From the NCBI RefSeq assembly GCF_002250835.2, contig NZ_NOJY02000008.1, positions 1 to 64,000 of the forward strand: a stretch of DNA of 64,000 nt, given 5' to 3'. The notes under the pieces were generated by a model. The model was not told the origin of the DNA and did not search any database. It saw nothing but the letters and a program-made list of their open reading frames with translations. The first letter of the stretch is position 1; the number at the start of each line of letters is the position of its first letter. Shown here piece after piece: positions 16,013 to 24,080 of the stretch. This DNA comes from Romboutsia weinsteinii. Lineage in GTDB: Bacteria > Bacillota > Clostridia > Peptostreptococcales > Peptostreptococcaceae. A program made the position numbers and the translations under genes.

Positions 16013-17128
16013 ATGAATGATAACTTTAAACTTTTAAATGAAGTAGAAATTGATTTAGATAAATACACAGATTTAGAAATTGATAATAAAGAAGAGCTTA
16101 AACTAAAGATGAAAAGTAAAATACAAAAAGAACGCAAGTTTAAGAAAAGTATAATAGCAGCGGCAAGTATTGGAATTATAAGTGCTGGAGTAATTGGTGC
16201 AGGTATAATAAACCCATCACTAGCAGAACAGATTCCAATAGTACATAATATATTTAAAGAGTTAAATTATATGTTAAAGCTTGGATATATTGATTACAAT
16301 GATATTCAACCAATTGGAGTATCAGAAACATCAAATGGGACTACAGTTACTATTGAAGAAGCAATAAGTGATGGAAGTAATGTGTTTTTAACATATAGCA
16401 TAAGAAGCGATAAAAAGTTACCTAGAAGTGGTGAAAGTATACCAGAAGAATACAGGGTTAACAGTATAGACGTAGGAGATTTAATTTTTTATGGAAAAGA
16501 AAAAACTAGAACAAAAGGATTATCTATAGCAAGTGGAGGATATGATAGTGGATACTTCAAAGATGATTATAATTTTATGGGTATGATTAGATATGAAATT
16601 TCTAGTAATAAATTTGAAGTTCCAGACTCAGTTAACTTAGAGTTAGAAATAGATTCAATTGGATATCCAGAACTGGACTATGAAAAGATGATAAAAGGTA
16701 ATTGGAAATTCAATTTAAATATAGATACAAAATCTAATATAAAAACAATAGATATAAATCAAACAAAAGATGCTTTCAAAATAAATAATGTTAGTATTAG
16801 CCCTTATAGTATAGTTGTAGATTATGAGTTTAAAGAAAGTTTTATAACTACACGTGAAGAAGAGAAAAATAATATCTTAAAGAGAGTAAAAATGGATGTG
16901 GATAATTATAAAGAAGCTTATTATACGGGTTATACTTATGAAGAGGTTAAAAGGGATAAAAAAGATAATCTTATAAGTTTTAAAGATGGTGTGGTTAGAG
17001 ATAGAGCATGTATATTTCTTAATCCAGATTTAGTGAAAGAAACTCCTAAAGAATTAAAGATTAGTTTTAAAGCAGTAGGAATAAAAGATGCAAAGGATAC
17101 TGTTTTTAATATAAAATTGGATAATTAA
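16013..17128 (+). CDS. DUF4179 anti-sigma-like membrane protein
   Basis: A 371-residue single-pass protein: a 45-residue cytoplasmic N-terminus, a membrane helix at about 46-66 (SIIAAASIGIISAGVIGAGII), then a large extracytoplasmic DUF4179 region starting VSETSNGTTVTIEEAISDGSNVFLTY. The layout and its position 12 nt after the sigma gene suggest an anti-sigma factor sensing an external signal. The classic zinc anti-sigma motif is absent. Confidence 0.82.
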   Translation: MNDNFKLLNEVEIDLDKYTDLEIDNKEELKLKMKSKIQKERKFKKSIIAAASIGIISAGVIGAGIINPSLAEQIPIVHNIFKELNYMLKLGYIDYNDIQPIGVSETSNGTTVTIEEAISDGSNVFLTYSIRSDKKLPRSGESIPEEYRVNSIDVGDLIFYGKEKTRTKGLSIASGGYDSGYFKDDYNFMGMIRYEISSNKFEVPDSVNLELEIDSIGYPELDYEKMIKGNWKFNLNIDTKSNIKTIDINQTKDAFKINNVSISPYSIVVDYEFKESFITTREEEKNNILKRVKMDVDNYKEAYYTGYTYEEVKRDKKDNLISFKDGVVRDRACIFLNPDLVKETPKELKISFKAVGIKDAKDTVFNIKLDN

Positions 17129-17145
17129 GAATCTAAAGTACAAAT

Positions 17146-17186
17146 AAAAATACAGCAACCTAATTTTTAGGATTTGCTGTATTTTT
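17146..17186 (+). terminator. Rho-independent terminator
   Basis: AAAAATACAGCAA (17146-17158) pairs with TTGCTGTATTTTT (17174-17186). Ends the sigma/anti-sigma transcript. Confidence 0.9.
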
Positions 17187-17214
17187 GATTTATTACATTT
17201 ATAGTGATTTTAGG

Positions 17215-17244
17215 TGTCCACAAAAAGATCTACTTTAGTGGACA
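17215..17244 (+). promoter_or_regulatory. 30-bp palindromic operator, copy 1
   Basis: Left half TGTCCACAAAAAGA and right half TACTTTAGTGGACA surround a 2-bp centre. The same 30-bp frame recurs at 18150-18179 and 18741-18770. A TATAAT lies 21 bp after it (17266-17271). Confidence 0.75.
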
Positions 17245-17306
17245 CTTGATTGTTATACATTCTGATATAATTAAATTAAATTATTTTCATAATTAGGAGG
17301 GGAACT

Positions 17307-18125
17307 ATGGAGAATATAGATAATGTATTAGAATTTTATGAGAATGGAGCAGAGAATGGAAGATTAGAAAGAGGACTTGGGAAAATAGAATTGTATAGAA
17401 CTAAAGAAATCTTAAATAATTATATTAAAAACAAAAATAATACAATTTATGATGTAGGTGGAGGAATAGGTGTATATTCATCTTGGCTTGCAGAAAAAGG
17501 CAATGATGTTCATCTATTAGAGCTAGCACCTTCAGCTGTAAAAATTGCTATTGAAAATCAAAGTAAAACGATGTTTATTGCAGAAGTTTGTGATGCAAGA
17601 AATTTAGATAGAGATGATGAAAGTGCAGATATAGTTTTACTAATGGGACCTCTGTATCATTTACAAAATAAATGTGATAGAGCACAGGTATTAAACGAAG
17701 CTAAAAGAGTTTTAAAAAAGGGAGGACTATTATTTTCAGTAGGTATATCAAAGTTTAGTTCTACAACCTGGGCATTATCAACCTATGGTAAAACGAACAA
17801 TTTCTTAGATGATGCTATTTATAAAAATATGATAGAAAAAGAACTTCTATCAGGAGTTCACTTAAGACCAAAAGAATATCCATACTTCATAACTCAAGCT
17901 TATTTCCATACTCCGATAGAACTTCAAAAAGAAATTGAATTAATAGGATTTGAAACTATACAAAAACATGCGATAGAAGGATTAATTTGGTTTACACCGA
18001 GCCTAGATGAGAAATGGGAAGAGGAAAAAAGTAAGGAACAACTTTTAAATATAGTTAGGCTTACAGATACCGAAGATTCAGTTATGGGAATGAGCCCACA
18101 CTTTATGATTGTTTCAAAAAAATAA
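17307..18125 (+). CDS. SAM-dependent methyltransferase
   Basis: A 272-residue class I methyltransferase. Motif I is IYDVGGGIGVYSSWLA (47-62), followed by an acidic strand end (VHLLELAPS), the post-II segment ADIVLLMGPLYHL (about 108-120) and RVLKKGGLLFSVGIS. It is of the UbiE/small-molecule type; substrate unknown. RBS AGGAGG. First of three genes under the shared 30-bp operator. Confidence 0.85.
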   Translation: MENIDNVLEFYENGAENGRLERGLGKIELYRTKEILNNYIKNKNNTIYDVGGGIGVYSSWLAEKGNDVHLLELAPSAVKIAIENQSKTMFIAEVCDARNLDRDDESADIVLLMGPLYHLQNKCDRAQVLNEAKRVLKKGGLLFSVGISKFSSTTWALSTYGKTNNFLDDAIYKNMIEKELLSGVHLRPKEYPYFITQAYFHTPIELQKEIELIGFETIQKHAIEGLIWFTPSLDEKWEEEKSKEQLLNIVRLTDTEDSVMGMSPHFMIVSKK

Positions 18126-18149
18126 TTAGTATAAGTATTGATTATAAAT

Positions 18150-18179
18150 TGTCCAATAAAACATTTGTTTTAGTGGACA
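18150..18179 (+). promoter_or_regulatory. 30-bp palindromic operator, copy 2
   Basis: Left half TGTCCAATAAAACA and right half TGTTTTAGTGGACA are complementary at 13 of 14 positions around TT. A TATACT -10-like hexamer starts about 10 bp after it. It precedes the M50-like gene. Confidence 0.8.
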
Positions 18180-18213
18180 TATGATGTGCTATACTTAATT
18201 TAGGGGTGAAATT

Positions 18214-18711
18214 ATGGATTTTATAGTATACCTATTGGTATATATTCTATTTACACCTATATTGACAATGATTCATGAGCTAGGTCATGCTATTCCAGCT
18301 TTGATATTTACAAAAGGGGATGTAAGTGTTAATATTGGAAATTCTAATCTAAAAAAACAAATAAAACTTAACCGGTTGGTTATAAATATTTATGGATATA
18401 GGTCTATAATAGATGTGTCTTATGGTTATATTAATTGGAAACCTATAGATAGTAAATTAAAATCAATTATAATGATTGCAGGTGGTCCGATAGCATCTTT
18501 GTTTACCTCAGGATTATTGTATTTTAGTTTATATAAAATAGAACTATCTTACTTGATGATAATAGTATTTAACGCAATGTTGTTATTTAGCTTAGGTCAG
18601 TTTATAGTAACAATTTTGCCAATGAAGTATGGTGATAATAGTCCTTACAAAGGTTTTACAAGCGATGGATACAAAATAGTACAGTGGTTAAAGTTGAAAA
18701 ATACGAATTAA
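18214..18711 (+). CDS. M50-like membrane zinc protease
   Basis: A 165-residue membrane protein. HELGH at 21-25 sits in the first helix (LTMIHELGHAIPALIF), the M50/site-2-protease zinc motif; a helix with IAGGPIASLFTSGLL follows, and SDGYKIVQW near the C-terminus supplies the third-ligand-type Asp. Three to four helices. Proteases of this kind cut within the membrane, often in signalling. Length is at the short end of the family, and activity is inferred. Confidence 0.72.
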   Translation: MDFIVYLLVYILFTPILTMIHELGHAIPALIFTKGDVSVNIGNSNLKKQIKLNRLVINIYGYRSIIDVSYGYINWKPIDSKLKSIIMIAGGPIASLFTSGLLYFSLYKIELSYLMIIVFNAMLLFSLGQFIVTILPMKYGDNSPYKGFTSDGYKIVQWLKLKNTN

Positions 18712-18739
18712 ACATCTAGTTAAAATCTAGGTGTTTTTT
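18711..18739 (+). terminator. Rho-independent terminator
   Basis: AACATCTAG (18711-18719) pairs with CTAGGTGTT (18728-18736) and runs into T5. It ends just before operator copy 3. Confidence 0.8.
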
Positions 18740-18740
18740 A

Positions 18741-18770
18741 TGTCCAATAAAACATATATGTTAGTGGACA
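18741..18770 (+). promoter_or_regulatory. 30-bp palindromic operator, copy 3
   Basis: TGTCCAATAAAACA and TATGTTAGTGGACA around TA. The distal half TTAGTGGACA is kept in all three copies. TATAAT lies 22 bp downstream, ahead of the acetyltransferase gene. Confidence 0.78.
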
Positions 18771-18832
18771 TTCTATAATTGTGATATTGTGCTATAATTA
18801 ACTAAATATTAAAATAAGGGGAATAAATTTTT

Positions 18833-19375
18833 ATGGAGATATTAAATAGTGAAAGGTTGATATTAAGAGAATGGGGGGAAAGGGATAGCTCAGACTTATA
18901 TGAATATGCTAAAAGCGATTTAGTTGGTCCAAATGCTGGGTGGAAACCTCATAAAAGTGAATGTGAAAGTAAAGAAATAATTAAAATGTTTATTGATAAT
19001 AATGATACTTATGCGATAGTCTTAAAGTCAGAAAATAAAGTTATAGGTGGAATCGGATTGCACAATAGAAAGCCAGATGAAAAACTTTATGATATAGAGC
19101 AAAGAGAGATTGGATATGTACTAAACCCAAGATATTGGGGGAATGGATATATTCCAGAGGCTGTAAATTGCTTGATAAATTATGCATTCAATGAACTTGA
19201 TTTAGACTTAATTTGGTGTGGTCACTTTGATTTTAATAATAACTCTAAGAGAGTAAATGAAAAATGTGGATTTAAATATAAATTTACAAAAGATGAAAAA
19301 TTAAAATTATTAGATAATAAAGAAGTTAAGACACTTTATTATAATATTTTGAAATCTGAGTACATAAATAAGTAG
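18833..19375 (+). CDS. GNAT acetyltransferase (RimJ/RimL-like)
   Basis: A 180-residue acetyltransferase of the ribosomal-protein/small-molecule type: opening MEILNSERLILREWGERDSSDLYEYA, then EIGYVLNPRYWGNGYIPEAV with the WGNGY acetyl-CoA loop (about 104-108), then NNSKRVNEKCGFKY. Third gene of the shared-operator group; each has its own promoter, and two of the three are separated by a terminator. Substrate unknown. Confidence 0.87.
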   Translation: MEILNSERLILREWGERDSSDLYEYAKSDLVGPNAGWKPHKSECESKEIIKMFIDNNDTYAIVLKSENKVIGGIGLHNRKPDEKLYDIEQREIGYVLNPRYWGNGYIPEAVNCLINYAFNELDLDLIWCGHFDFNNNSKRVNEKCGFKYKFTKDEKLKLLDNKEVKTLYYNILKSEYINK

Positions 19376-19383
19376 TAAAATGA

Positions 19384-19406
19384 AGAGTAATATTTAAATA
19401 TTGCTA
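19384..19406 (+). terminator. Terminator hairpin
   Basis: AGTAATATTT and AAATATTGCT form an AT-rich stem followed by ATTTTATT, just after the acetyltransferase stop codon. Confidence 0.6.
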
Positions 19407-19458
19407 TTTTATTCTGATTAAATATCATTATTATAAATAAGATTAGCTCAATAAGGGA

Positions 19459-19494
19459 TTGTTAAAGAAATAAAAATGGGGTTTTCTTTAACAA
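19459..19494. repeat. Inverted repeat
   Basis: TTGTTAAAGAAA (19459-19470) is the exact complement of TTTCTTTAACAA (19483-19494). It lies in the 264-nt gap between convergent genes; apart from this and two terminator-type hairpins, nothing else was seen there. Confidence 0.65.
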
Positions 19495-19535
19495 AATATT
19501 AGATTCACAATTTTAATATAATGAGGACTTGAAGG

Positions 19536-19565
19536 TAGGGAGCATATTAATATGCGCCCTATTTT
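19536..19565 (+). terminator. GGTAGGGAGC-type hairpin
   Basis: TAGGGAGCATAT pairs with ATATGCGCCCTA, then ATTTTG. Sequence upstream (AATTTTAATATAATGAGGA) resembles the right part of the 54-nt repeat, making this a degenerate fourth member of that family. Confidence 0.65.
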
Positions 19566-19639
19566 GTTGCTAAGTAAGATAGTTAATAAAATCAACAACA
19601 GGCAAATCGAGTTATTATAAATATACACAATAAAATGTA

Positions 19640-20630
19640 CTACATTAATAAGAAGCTAAAGTAATTGAAAAAATACCCAGTAATAACGATACCAATTGTT
19701 ACTATAGCTATAAATATAGCCAATAACTTTGGCTTAACAACTTTACTAAGCATTATCATTGATGGTAGAGACAATGCGGTAACACTCATCATAAATGCAA
19801 GTACTGTTCCAATAGGTACCCCTGCCATAAATAAAGCCTCAGCTATAGGTATAGTACCAAATATATCAGCATACATTGGAATACCTATTACAGCAGCTAT
19901 AATAACAGAAAATGGATTATCGTGTCCAAGTACTGCAAGTATTGCCTCTTGTGGTATCCAGTTGTGTATTAAAGCTCCTATACCAACTCCGATTAAAACA
20001 TACTTATAAACATTTTTTATAATAGCCAAAGTATCTTCTTTTGCATAATTTAATCTTTGTTTTTGGTTAAAGTTTTCAGATTCATCATAAAGATCCCTAG
20101 TATGTTCAGTATATGTTTGAATTTGATCCTCTAATTTAAGTTCCGCCAGCTATTGCAATTATAAGTCCTAGAACTACATATAAAATAGATACGTTCATAC
20201 TAAAGAACCCAGCTAATAATAGTAGTGACGCTAAATCAACCATTGGAGAAGATATTAAGAAGGCGAAAGTAACACCTAGTGGTAAACCTGCATTGCTAAA
20301 TCCTATAAATATTGGAATACTAGAACAAGAACAAAATGGAGTTACAGTCCCTAAAAGCGCTGAAACTGTTGCACCTGTTATTCCCTTAAATTTTGTAAGA
20401 ATTTTTTTAGTTTTCTCTGGTGGGAAATAACTTTGAATATATGATATGAAAAATATTAAAACACCTAATAGTATAAATATTTTTATAGTATCATATATAA
20501 AAAATTGAATACTACCTCCAAGTCTTGAAGTTACATCAAGGTTAAATACATTTTCAACTAACAAAGTAGTTAAATCTGATAACCATTTCATCCCTAATAC
20601 TTGATTAGTAAAGAAATTAAATATGTTCAT
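19640..20630 (-). pseudogene. YraQ/ArsP-like permease, frameshifted
   Basis: The N-terminal part (from ATG 20630, MNIFNFFTNQVLGMKWL) runs through GTVTPFCSCSSIPIFIGFSNAGLPLGVTFAFLISSPMVD to stop near 20138. The C-terminal part (KLEDQIQTYTEHTRDLYDES...AIIKNVYKYVLIGVGIGALIHNW...SVTALSLPSMIMLSKVVK) is in another frame down to 19640. Joined, they make a normal eight-helix permease of about 330 residues of the DUF318 family, which includes organoarsenical exporter ArsP. A frameshift or small deletion near 20137-20145 breaks it. The RBS is replaced by a run of eight G (20638-20645). Confidence 0.8.
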
Positions 20631-20651
20631 AAAAACGCCCCCCCCATATAC

Positions 20652-20667
20652 ATCAAGAAAAATTGAT
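20652..20667 (+). promoter_or_regulatory. ArsR-type operator box
   Basis: ATCAAGAAAAATTGAT, fitting the local consensus ATCAA-N6-TTGAT. Upstream of the leftward permease. Confidence 0.7.
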
Positions 20668-20755
20668 GTTAAAAATATAAAAATGTAGCTTTTTAACAAA
20701 ACTAAAAGTTGATATAACGAATTAGTTAAATTTTGGAATCTATACTATTCATTAT

Positions 20756-20771
20756 ATCAACTTTTTTTGAT
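20756..20771 (+). promoter_or_regulatory. ArsR-type operator box
   Basis: ATCAACTTTTTTTGAT, between the broken arsR and the permease. Same box as 36968-36983 in the second copy of the block. Confidence 0.7.
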
Positions 20772-20783
20772 TTGACAATTCTA

Positions 20784-21052
20784 TTATAAAAATAAATTTT
20801 GAATGACTTCATAAGTTAATACTTTTGAAATTGCATCCTTATTAGCAGAATAGAAATTCCATTTTCCTTCAGATGTCTTATTTATAAGATTTGCAGAAAG
20901 TAGTAATTTTAAGTGATAAGAAAGTTTTGATTGAGATATATCAAATATGTTAGTTAACTCGCACACACACTTTCAGCAGAATATAGCTTTTTTAATATAT
21001 CTATCCTTATAGGATCAGATAATGCTTTAAATACAAAATCTATATTATTCAT
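20784..21052 (-). pseudogene. ArsR-family repressor, frameshifted
   Basis: From ATG 21052 the frame reads MNNIDFVFKALSDPIRIDILKKLYSAESVC then stops; the rest (CELTNIFDISQSKLSYHLKLLLSANLINKTSEGKWNFY...) is in another frame to 20784. Comparison with the intact paralogue at 36995-37267 shows the loss of two GT units (4 nt) in a GT repeat at the metal-binding CVCE motif. The protein can no longer be made whole. Confidence 0.85.
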
Positions 21053-21188
21053 GTTAATAACCTCCAATGCTTTATATTATTATAACAAATTTTATATTAT
21101 TAATTAAATTAAATATTAATTTAGTATAATTTAATAATAATATAGATACTTATGTAAATTATAAATAATAGAAATTGTCGACAGTTAA

Positions 21189-21204
21189 ATCAATTTTTTT
21201 TGAT
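21189..21204 (+). promoter_or_regulatory. ArsR-type operator box
   Basis: ATCAATTTTTTTTGAT, about 80 nt upstream of the intact rightward arsR; probable autoregulatory site for the arsenic operon. Confidence 0.78.
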
Positions 21205-21280
21205 TTAATTGTTTACAAAATAAAAGTTTTAGCATATCATATGATTAAAGGTGAATATGATAATCTGAAAAGGAGAATTT

Positions 21281-21667
21281 ATGAACATCATACAAAAGTT
21301 AAAAGCGCTAGGAGATGAAACTAGACTTCGAATTGTTAATATTTTAAGAGATGGACCATTATGTGTTTGTGAAATAGAATCTATACTTCAAATAACACAA
21401 TCTAATGCATCTAGGCACTTAAATAAGCTTACGAATGCTAATTTAGTAACTTATTACAAAGAAGCAAAGTATGTTTATTATAAGTTAGATGAAAATACAT
21501 TAAAAGATTATACTTTTATAGAACTTATTTTACGAAATGAGTTAGAAAAAGATGAAATATTAAAATATGACATTGAAATTTTAAAAGCATATAAAGATGC
21601 AGGACTTAATTGTGAAACAGTGTCACAAACTAAAGATATAATTTCAAGTATAAACAAAAGAAAATAA
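21281..21667 (+). CDS. arsR: ArsR-family metalloregulator
   Basis: A 128-residue winged-helix repressor: LKALGDETRLRIVNILRDGPLCVCEIESILQITQSNASRHLNKLTNANLV. The CVCE at residues 28-31 in helix alpha-3 is the As(III)/Sb(III) site type of classic ArsR. It releases DNA on metalloid binding. It heads the rightward operon with the phosphoesterase (17 nt gap), acr3, arsD and arsA, downstream of an ATCAA-N6-TTGAT box. Confidence 0.92.
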   Translation: MNIIQKLKALGDETRLRIVNILRDGPLCVCEIESILQITQSNASRHLNKLTNANLVTYYKEAKYVYYKLDENTLKDYTFIELILRNELEKDEILKYDIEILKAYKDAGLNCETVSQTKDIISSINKRK

Positions 21668-21684
21668 ACTTTGGAGGTAGTACA

Positions 21685-22428
21685 ATGAGAATAGCAGTAA
21701 TATCTGATATACACAGTAACGTGTACGCACTTAATGAAGTTTTATCTGATATACAAAAAAAAGATATAGATATGACAGTATGTACAGGTGATTTAGTAGG
21801 TTATGGAACTCGCCCAAATGAAGTTATAGAAACTTTAAGAAAAGAAAATATTCTTACTATAATGGGAAATTATGATGAAGCAATAGGTAACTTAAAAATA
21901 ATATGCGGATGTGACTATCCAGATCCAAAGGATGCTGAGAAGGCTGGGCTTTCAATGCACTTTACAGGTCAAGAAACTACATCTAAAAATAAAGAATATC
22001 TAAGAAACTTACCTAAAGAAGCAACTTTTACTTTTAACAACAAAACTATAAGGTTTGTACATGGAAGTACAAGAATTATTAATGAATACTTAAAGGAAAA
22101 TTCAAAAGAAGCAGATGAAGTTATGAGTGAATTAGTTGAAGATATATTAGTTTGCGGCCATACACATATCCCATATGCCAAGTATTATGGAGAAAAATTA
22201 CTTGTAAATGCAGGTAGTGTTGGAAAGCCGAAGACTAATAGGCCTGATGCAAACTATGTAATTATAGATATAAAAAATGAAGATGAAGTATCAAAAACTT
22301 CTTCAAGTGTTGAAGTTGAAATAGTAGAAGTAGCTTATAATTTTGAAAAAATGTCAAAGGAAATTGAAGAGAATGATACACTTCCAAATGACTTTGCAAG
22401 GCTTATAAGACTTGGAAGTTCAAAGTAA
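21685..22428 (+). CDS. Calcineurin-like metallophosphoesterase
   Basis: A 247-residue phosphoesterase of the YfcE-like type. Metal ligands visible: Asp8 and His10 (SDIHSN), Asp36 (TGDLVGYG), Asn62 (GNYDEA), His126 (FVHGSTR), His159 and His161 (CGHTHIP). Substrate unknown. Its place between arsR and acr3, and the duplication of the same pair at 37.5 kb, tie it to the arsenic block. Compare the copy at 37534, which has lost His126. Confidence 0.9.
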   Translation: MRIAVISDIHSNVYALNEVLSDIQKKDIDMTVCTGDLVGYGTRPNEVIETLRKENILTIMGNYDEAIGNLKIICGCDYPDPKDAEKAGLSMHFTGQETTSKNKEYLRNLPKEATFTFNNKTIRFVHGSTRIINEYLKENSKEADEVMSELVEDILVCGHTHIPYAKYYGEKLLVNAGSVGKPKTNRPDANYVIIDIKNEDEVSKTSSSVEVEIVEVAYNFEKMSKEIEENDTLPNDFARLIRLGSSK

Positions 22429-22435
22429 ATATATA

Positions 22436-22496
22436 TTTAAGATAAATTAATTTATCTTAAATTATAAAAACTCATATTCATATATGTGAATATGAG
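22436..22496 (+). repeat. Two hairpins between phosphoesterase and acr3
   Basis: TTTAAGATAAATT/AATTTATCTTAAA (22436-22461) is a perfect palindrome; CTCATATTCA/TGAATATGAG (22471-22496) is a second stem just before the acr3 RBS. They may trim or separate the transcript so that acr3 is expressed at a different level. Confidence 0.55.
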
Positions 22497-22519
22497 AATA
22501 TGAATAGGAGGAATAATAA

Positions 22520-23614
22520 ATGAGTAATAACAAGAAAAAAGCTGGTATAGCAGTTGATGTTAATGCTAGTGAAAAAGAAAAAGGTGGGGGACTTGGGTTC
22601 TTCGAAAAATATTTAACCATATGGGTTGCACTGTGCATAGTAGCAGGAGTTTTAATAGGGGTGTACTTACCTCAAATACCTCAAACTTTAGATAAGTTTA
22701 CTTATGCTCAAGTTTCAATACCAGTAGCTATACTTATATGGCTTATGATCTACCCGATGATGCTTAAGATAGATTTCACATCTATAAAAAATGCAGCAAA
22801 GCAAAAGAAAGGTTTAGCAGTTACTTGTGGTACTAACTGGTTAATAAAGCCTTTCACAATGTATGCAATATCATATTTCTTTTTATTAGTAGTATTTAAA
22901 AATATAATACCTGCTGATTTAGCAAAAGAATATTTAGCAGGAGCAGTTTTACTTGGAGCGGCTCCATGTACAGCAATGGTATTTGTTTGGAGTCATTTAA
23001 CAAAAGGAAATGCTGCATATACATTAGTTCAAGTTGCAGTTAATGACCTTATACTTTTAGTAGGATTTGTTCCAATAGTTGCACTTTTATTAGGAGTTAC
23101 AGATGTTTCTGTACCAATGGATACATTATTATTATCAGTAGTTTTATTCGTTATAATACCGTTTGTTGCAGGATACTTCTCTAGAACTATGATAATAAAG
23201 AAAAAAGGATTAGACTATTTCGAAAATGTATTCTTAGCTAAGTTTAATGGAGTAACTGTAATTGGATTATTATTAACATTAGTAATATTATTTGCTTTCC
23301 AAGGGCAAAAGATAATCGATAATCCTCTGCACATAGCATTAATAGCTGTACCACTTACAATACAAACATTCTTTATATTCTTTGTAGCATACCTTTGGGC
23401 TAAGGTTTGGAAGTTACCTCATGATATAGCAGCACCAGGTGCTATGATTGGTGCTAGTAACTTCTTCGAGTTAGCAGTTGCAGTTGCAATAGCTTTATTT
23501 GGACTTAATTCAGGTGCGGCACTTGCTACTGTTGTTGGGGTTTTAGTTGAGGTGCCTGTAATGCTTGCACTTGTAGCAATAGCTAATAAAACTAGACACT
23601 GGTTTGCAAAGTAA
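22520..23614 (+). CDS. acr3: Arsenite efflux transporter Acr3
   Basis: A 364-residue, ten-helix transporter of the BART superfamily that exports As(III). Signatures seen: YPMMLKIDFTSIK (78-90), GTNWLIKPF (104-112), LGAAPCTAMVFVWSHL with the essential Cys at 150, and GASNFFELAVAVAIALFG near the end. The N-terminal 30 residues are hydrophilic. RBS AGGAGG. With ArsA it can form an ATP-driven pump. Confidence 0.95.
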   Translation: MSNNKKKAGIAVDVNASEKEKGGGLGFFEKYLTIWVALCIVAGVLIGVYLPQIPQTLDKFTYAQVSIPVAILIWLMIYPMMLKIDFTSIKNAAKQKKGLAVTCGTNWLIKPFTMYAISYFFLLVVFKNIIPADLAKEYLAGAVLLGAAPCTAMVFVWSHLTKGNAAYTLVQVAVNDLILLVGFVPIVALLLGVTDVSVPMDTLLLSVVLFVIIPFVAGYFSRTMIIKKKGLDYFENVFLAKFNGVTVIGLLLTLVILFAFQGQKIIDNPLHIALIAVPLTIQTFFIFFVAYLWAKVWKLPHDIAAPGAMIGASNFFELAVAVAIALFGLNSGAALATVVGVLVEVPVMLALVAIANKTRHWFAK

Positions 23615-23638
23615 ATATCAAAATATAATTAACTATTC

Positions 23639-23683
23639 ATGGGAAGTCAAAATTTAACATTATGTTAGGCAAGGCTTCCCATA
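23639..23683 (+). repeat. Hairpin between acr3 and arsD
   Basis: ATGGGAAG pairs with CTTCCCAT around a long loop; no clean T-run follows, so it may be an RNA stabiliser or partial attenuator rather than a full terminator. Confidence 0.5.
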
Positions 23684-23770
23684 ATTGTATAAATTTTTAG
23701 AGATAGTTTAGGAAAACTCAAAATTCCTTTTAAATATAAGCAATAAATTAAAATTATAAGGAGAATTATT

Positions 23771-24079
23771 ATGAAAATAGAAATATTTGAACCTACAATG
23801 TGTTGTTCTACAGGTATATGTGGTCCTAGTGTTGATAAAAATTTAGTTAAAATAGGAGAAGATATAGAAGCATTAAAGAATGAATTCGAAGGAATAGTTA
23901 TTGAAAGATATCAGCCACAAACTCATTCAATGAAGTTTATGGCTAATATGGAAGTTGGAAAGCTTGTAAAAGAAAATGGTCAAAAGATACTTCCTATAAC
24001 TGTTTTAAATGGAAAAGTAATAAAAGCTGGAGCATATCCAACTCTAGAAGAATTAAAATCGAGCTTAAGAGGTGAGTAA
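23771..24079 (+). CDS. arsD: Arsenic metallochaperone ArsD
   Basis: A 102-residue thioredoxin-fold chaperone that hands As(III) to ArsA. MCCSTGICG places the metal cysteines at 11, 12 and 17, matching the Cys12/13/18 triad of the known protein. YQPQTHSMKFMANMEV and LPITVLNGKVIKAGAYPT are family blocks. It ends 1 nt before the arsA start. Confidence 0.95.
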   Translation: MKIEIFEPTMCCSTGICGPSVDKNLVKIGEDIEALKNEFEGIVIERYQPQTHSMKFMANMEVGKLVKENGQKILPITVLNGKVIKAGAYPTLEELKSSLRGE

Positions 24080-24080
24080 T

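Noticed and set aside
19665..20009. Rightward open frame of 114 codons across the permease
   Set aside because: It is antisense to a clear membrane-protein reading frame and has no RBS or recognisable family.
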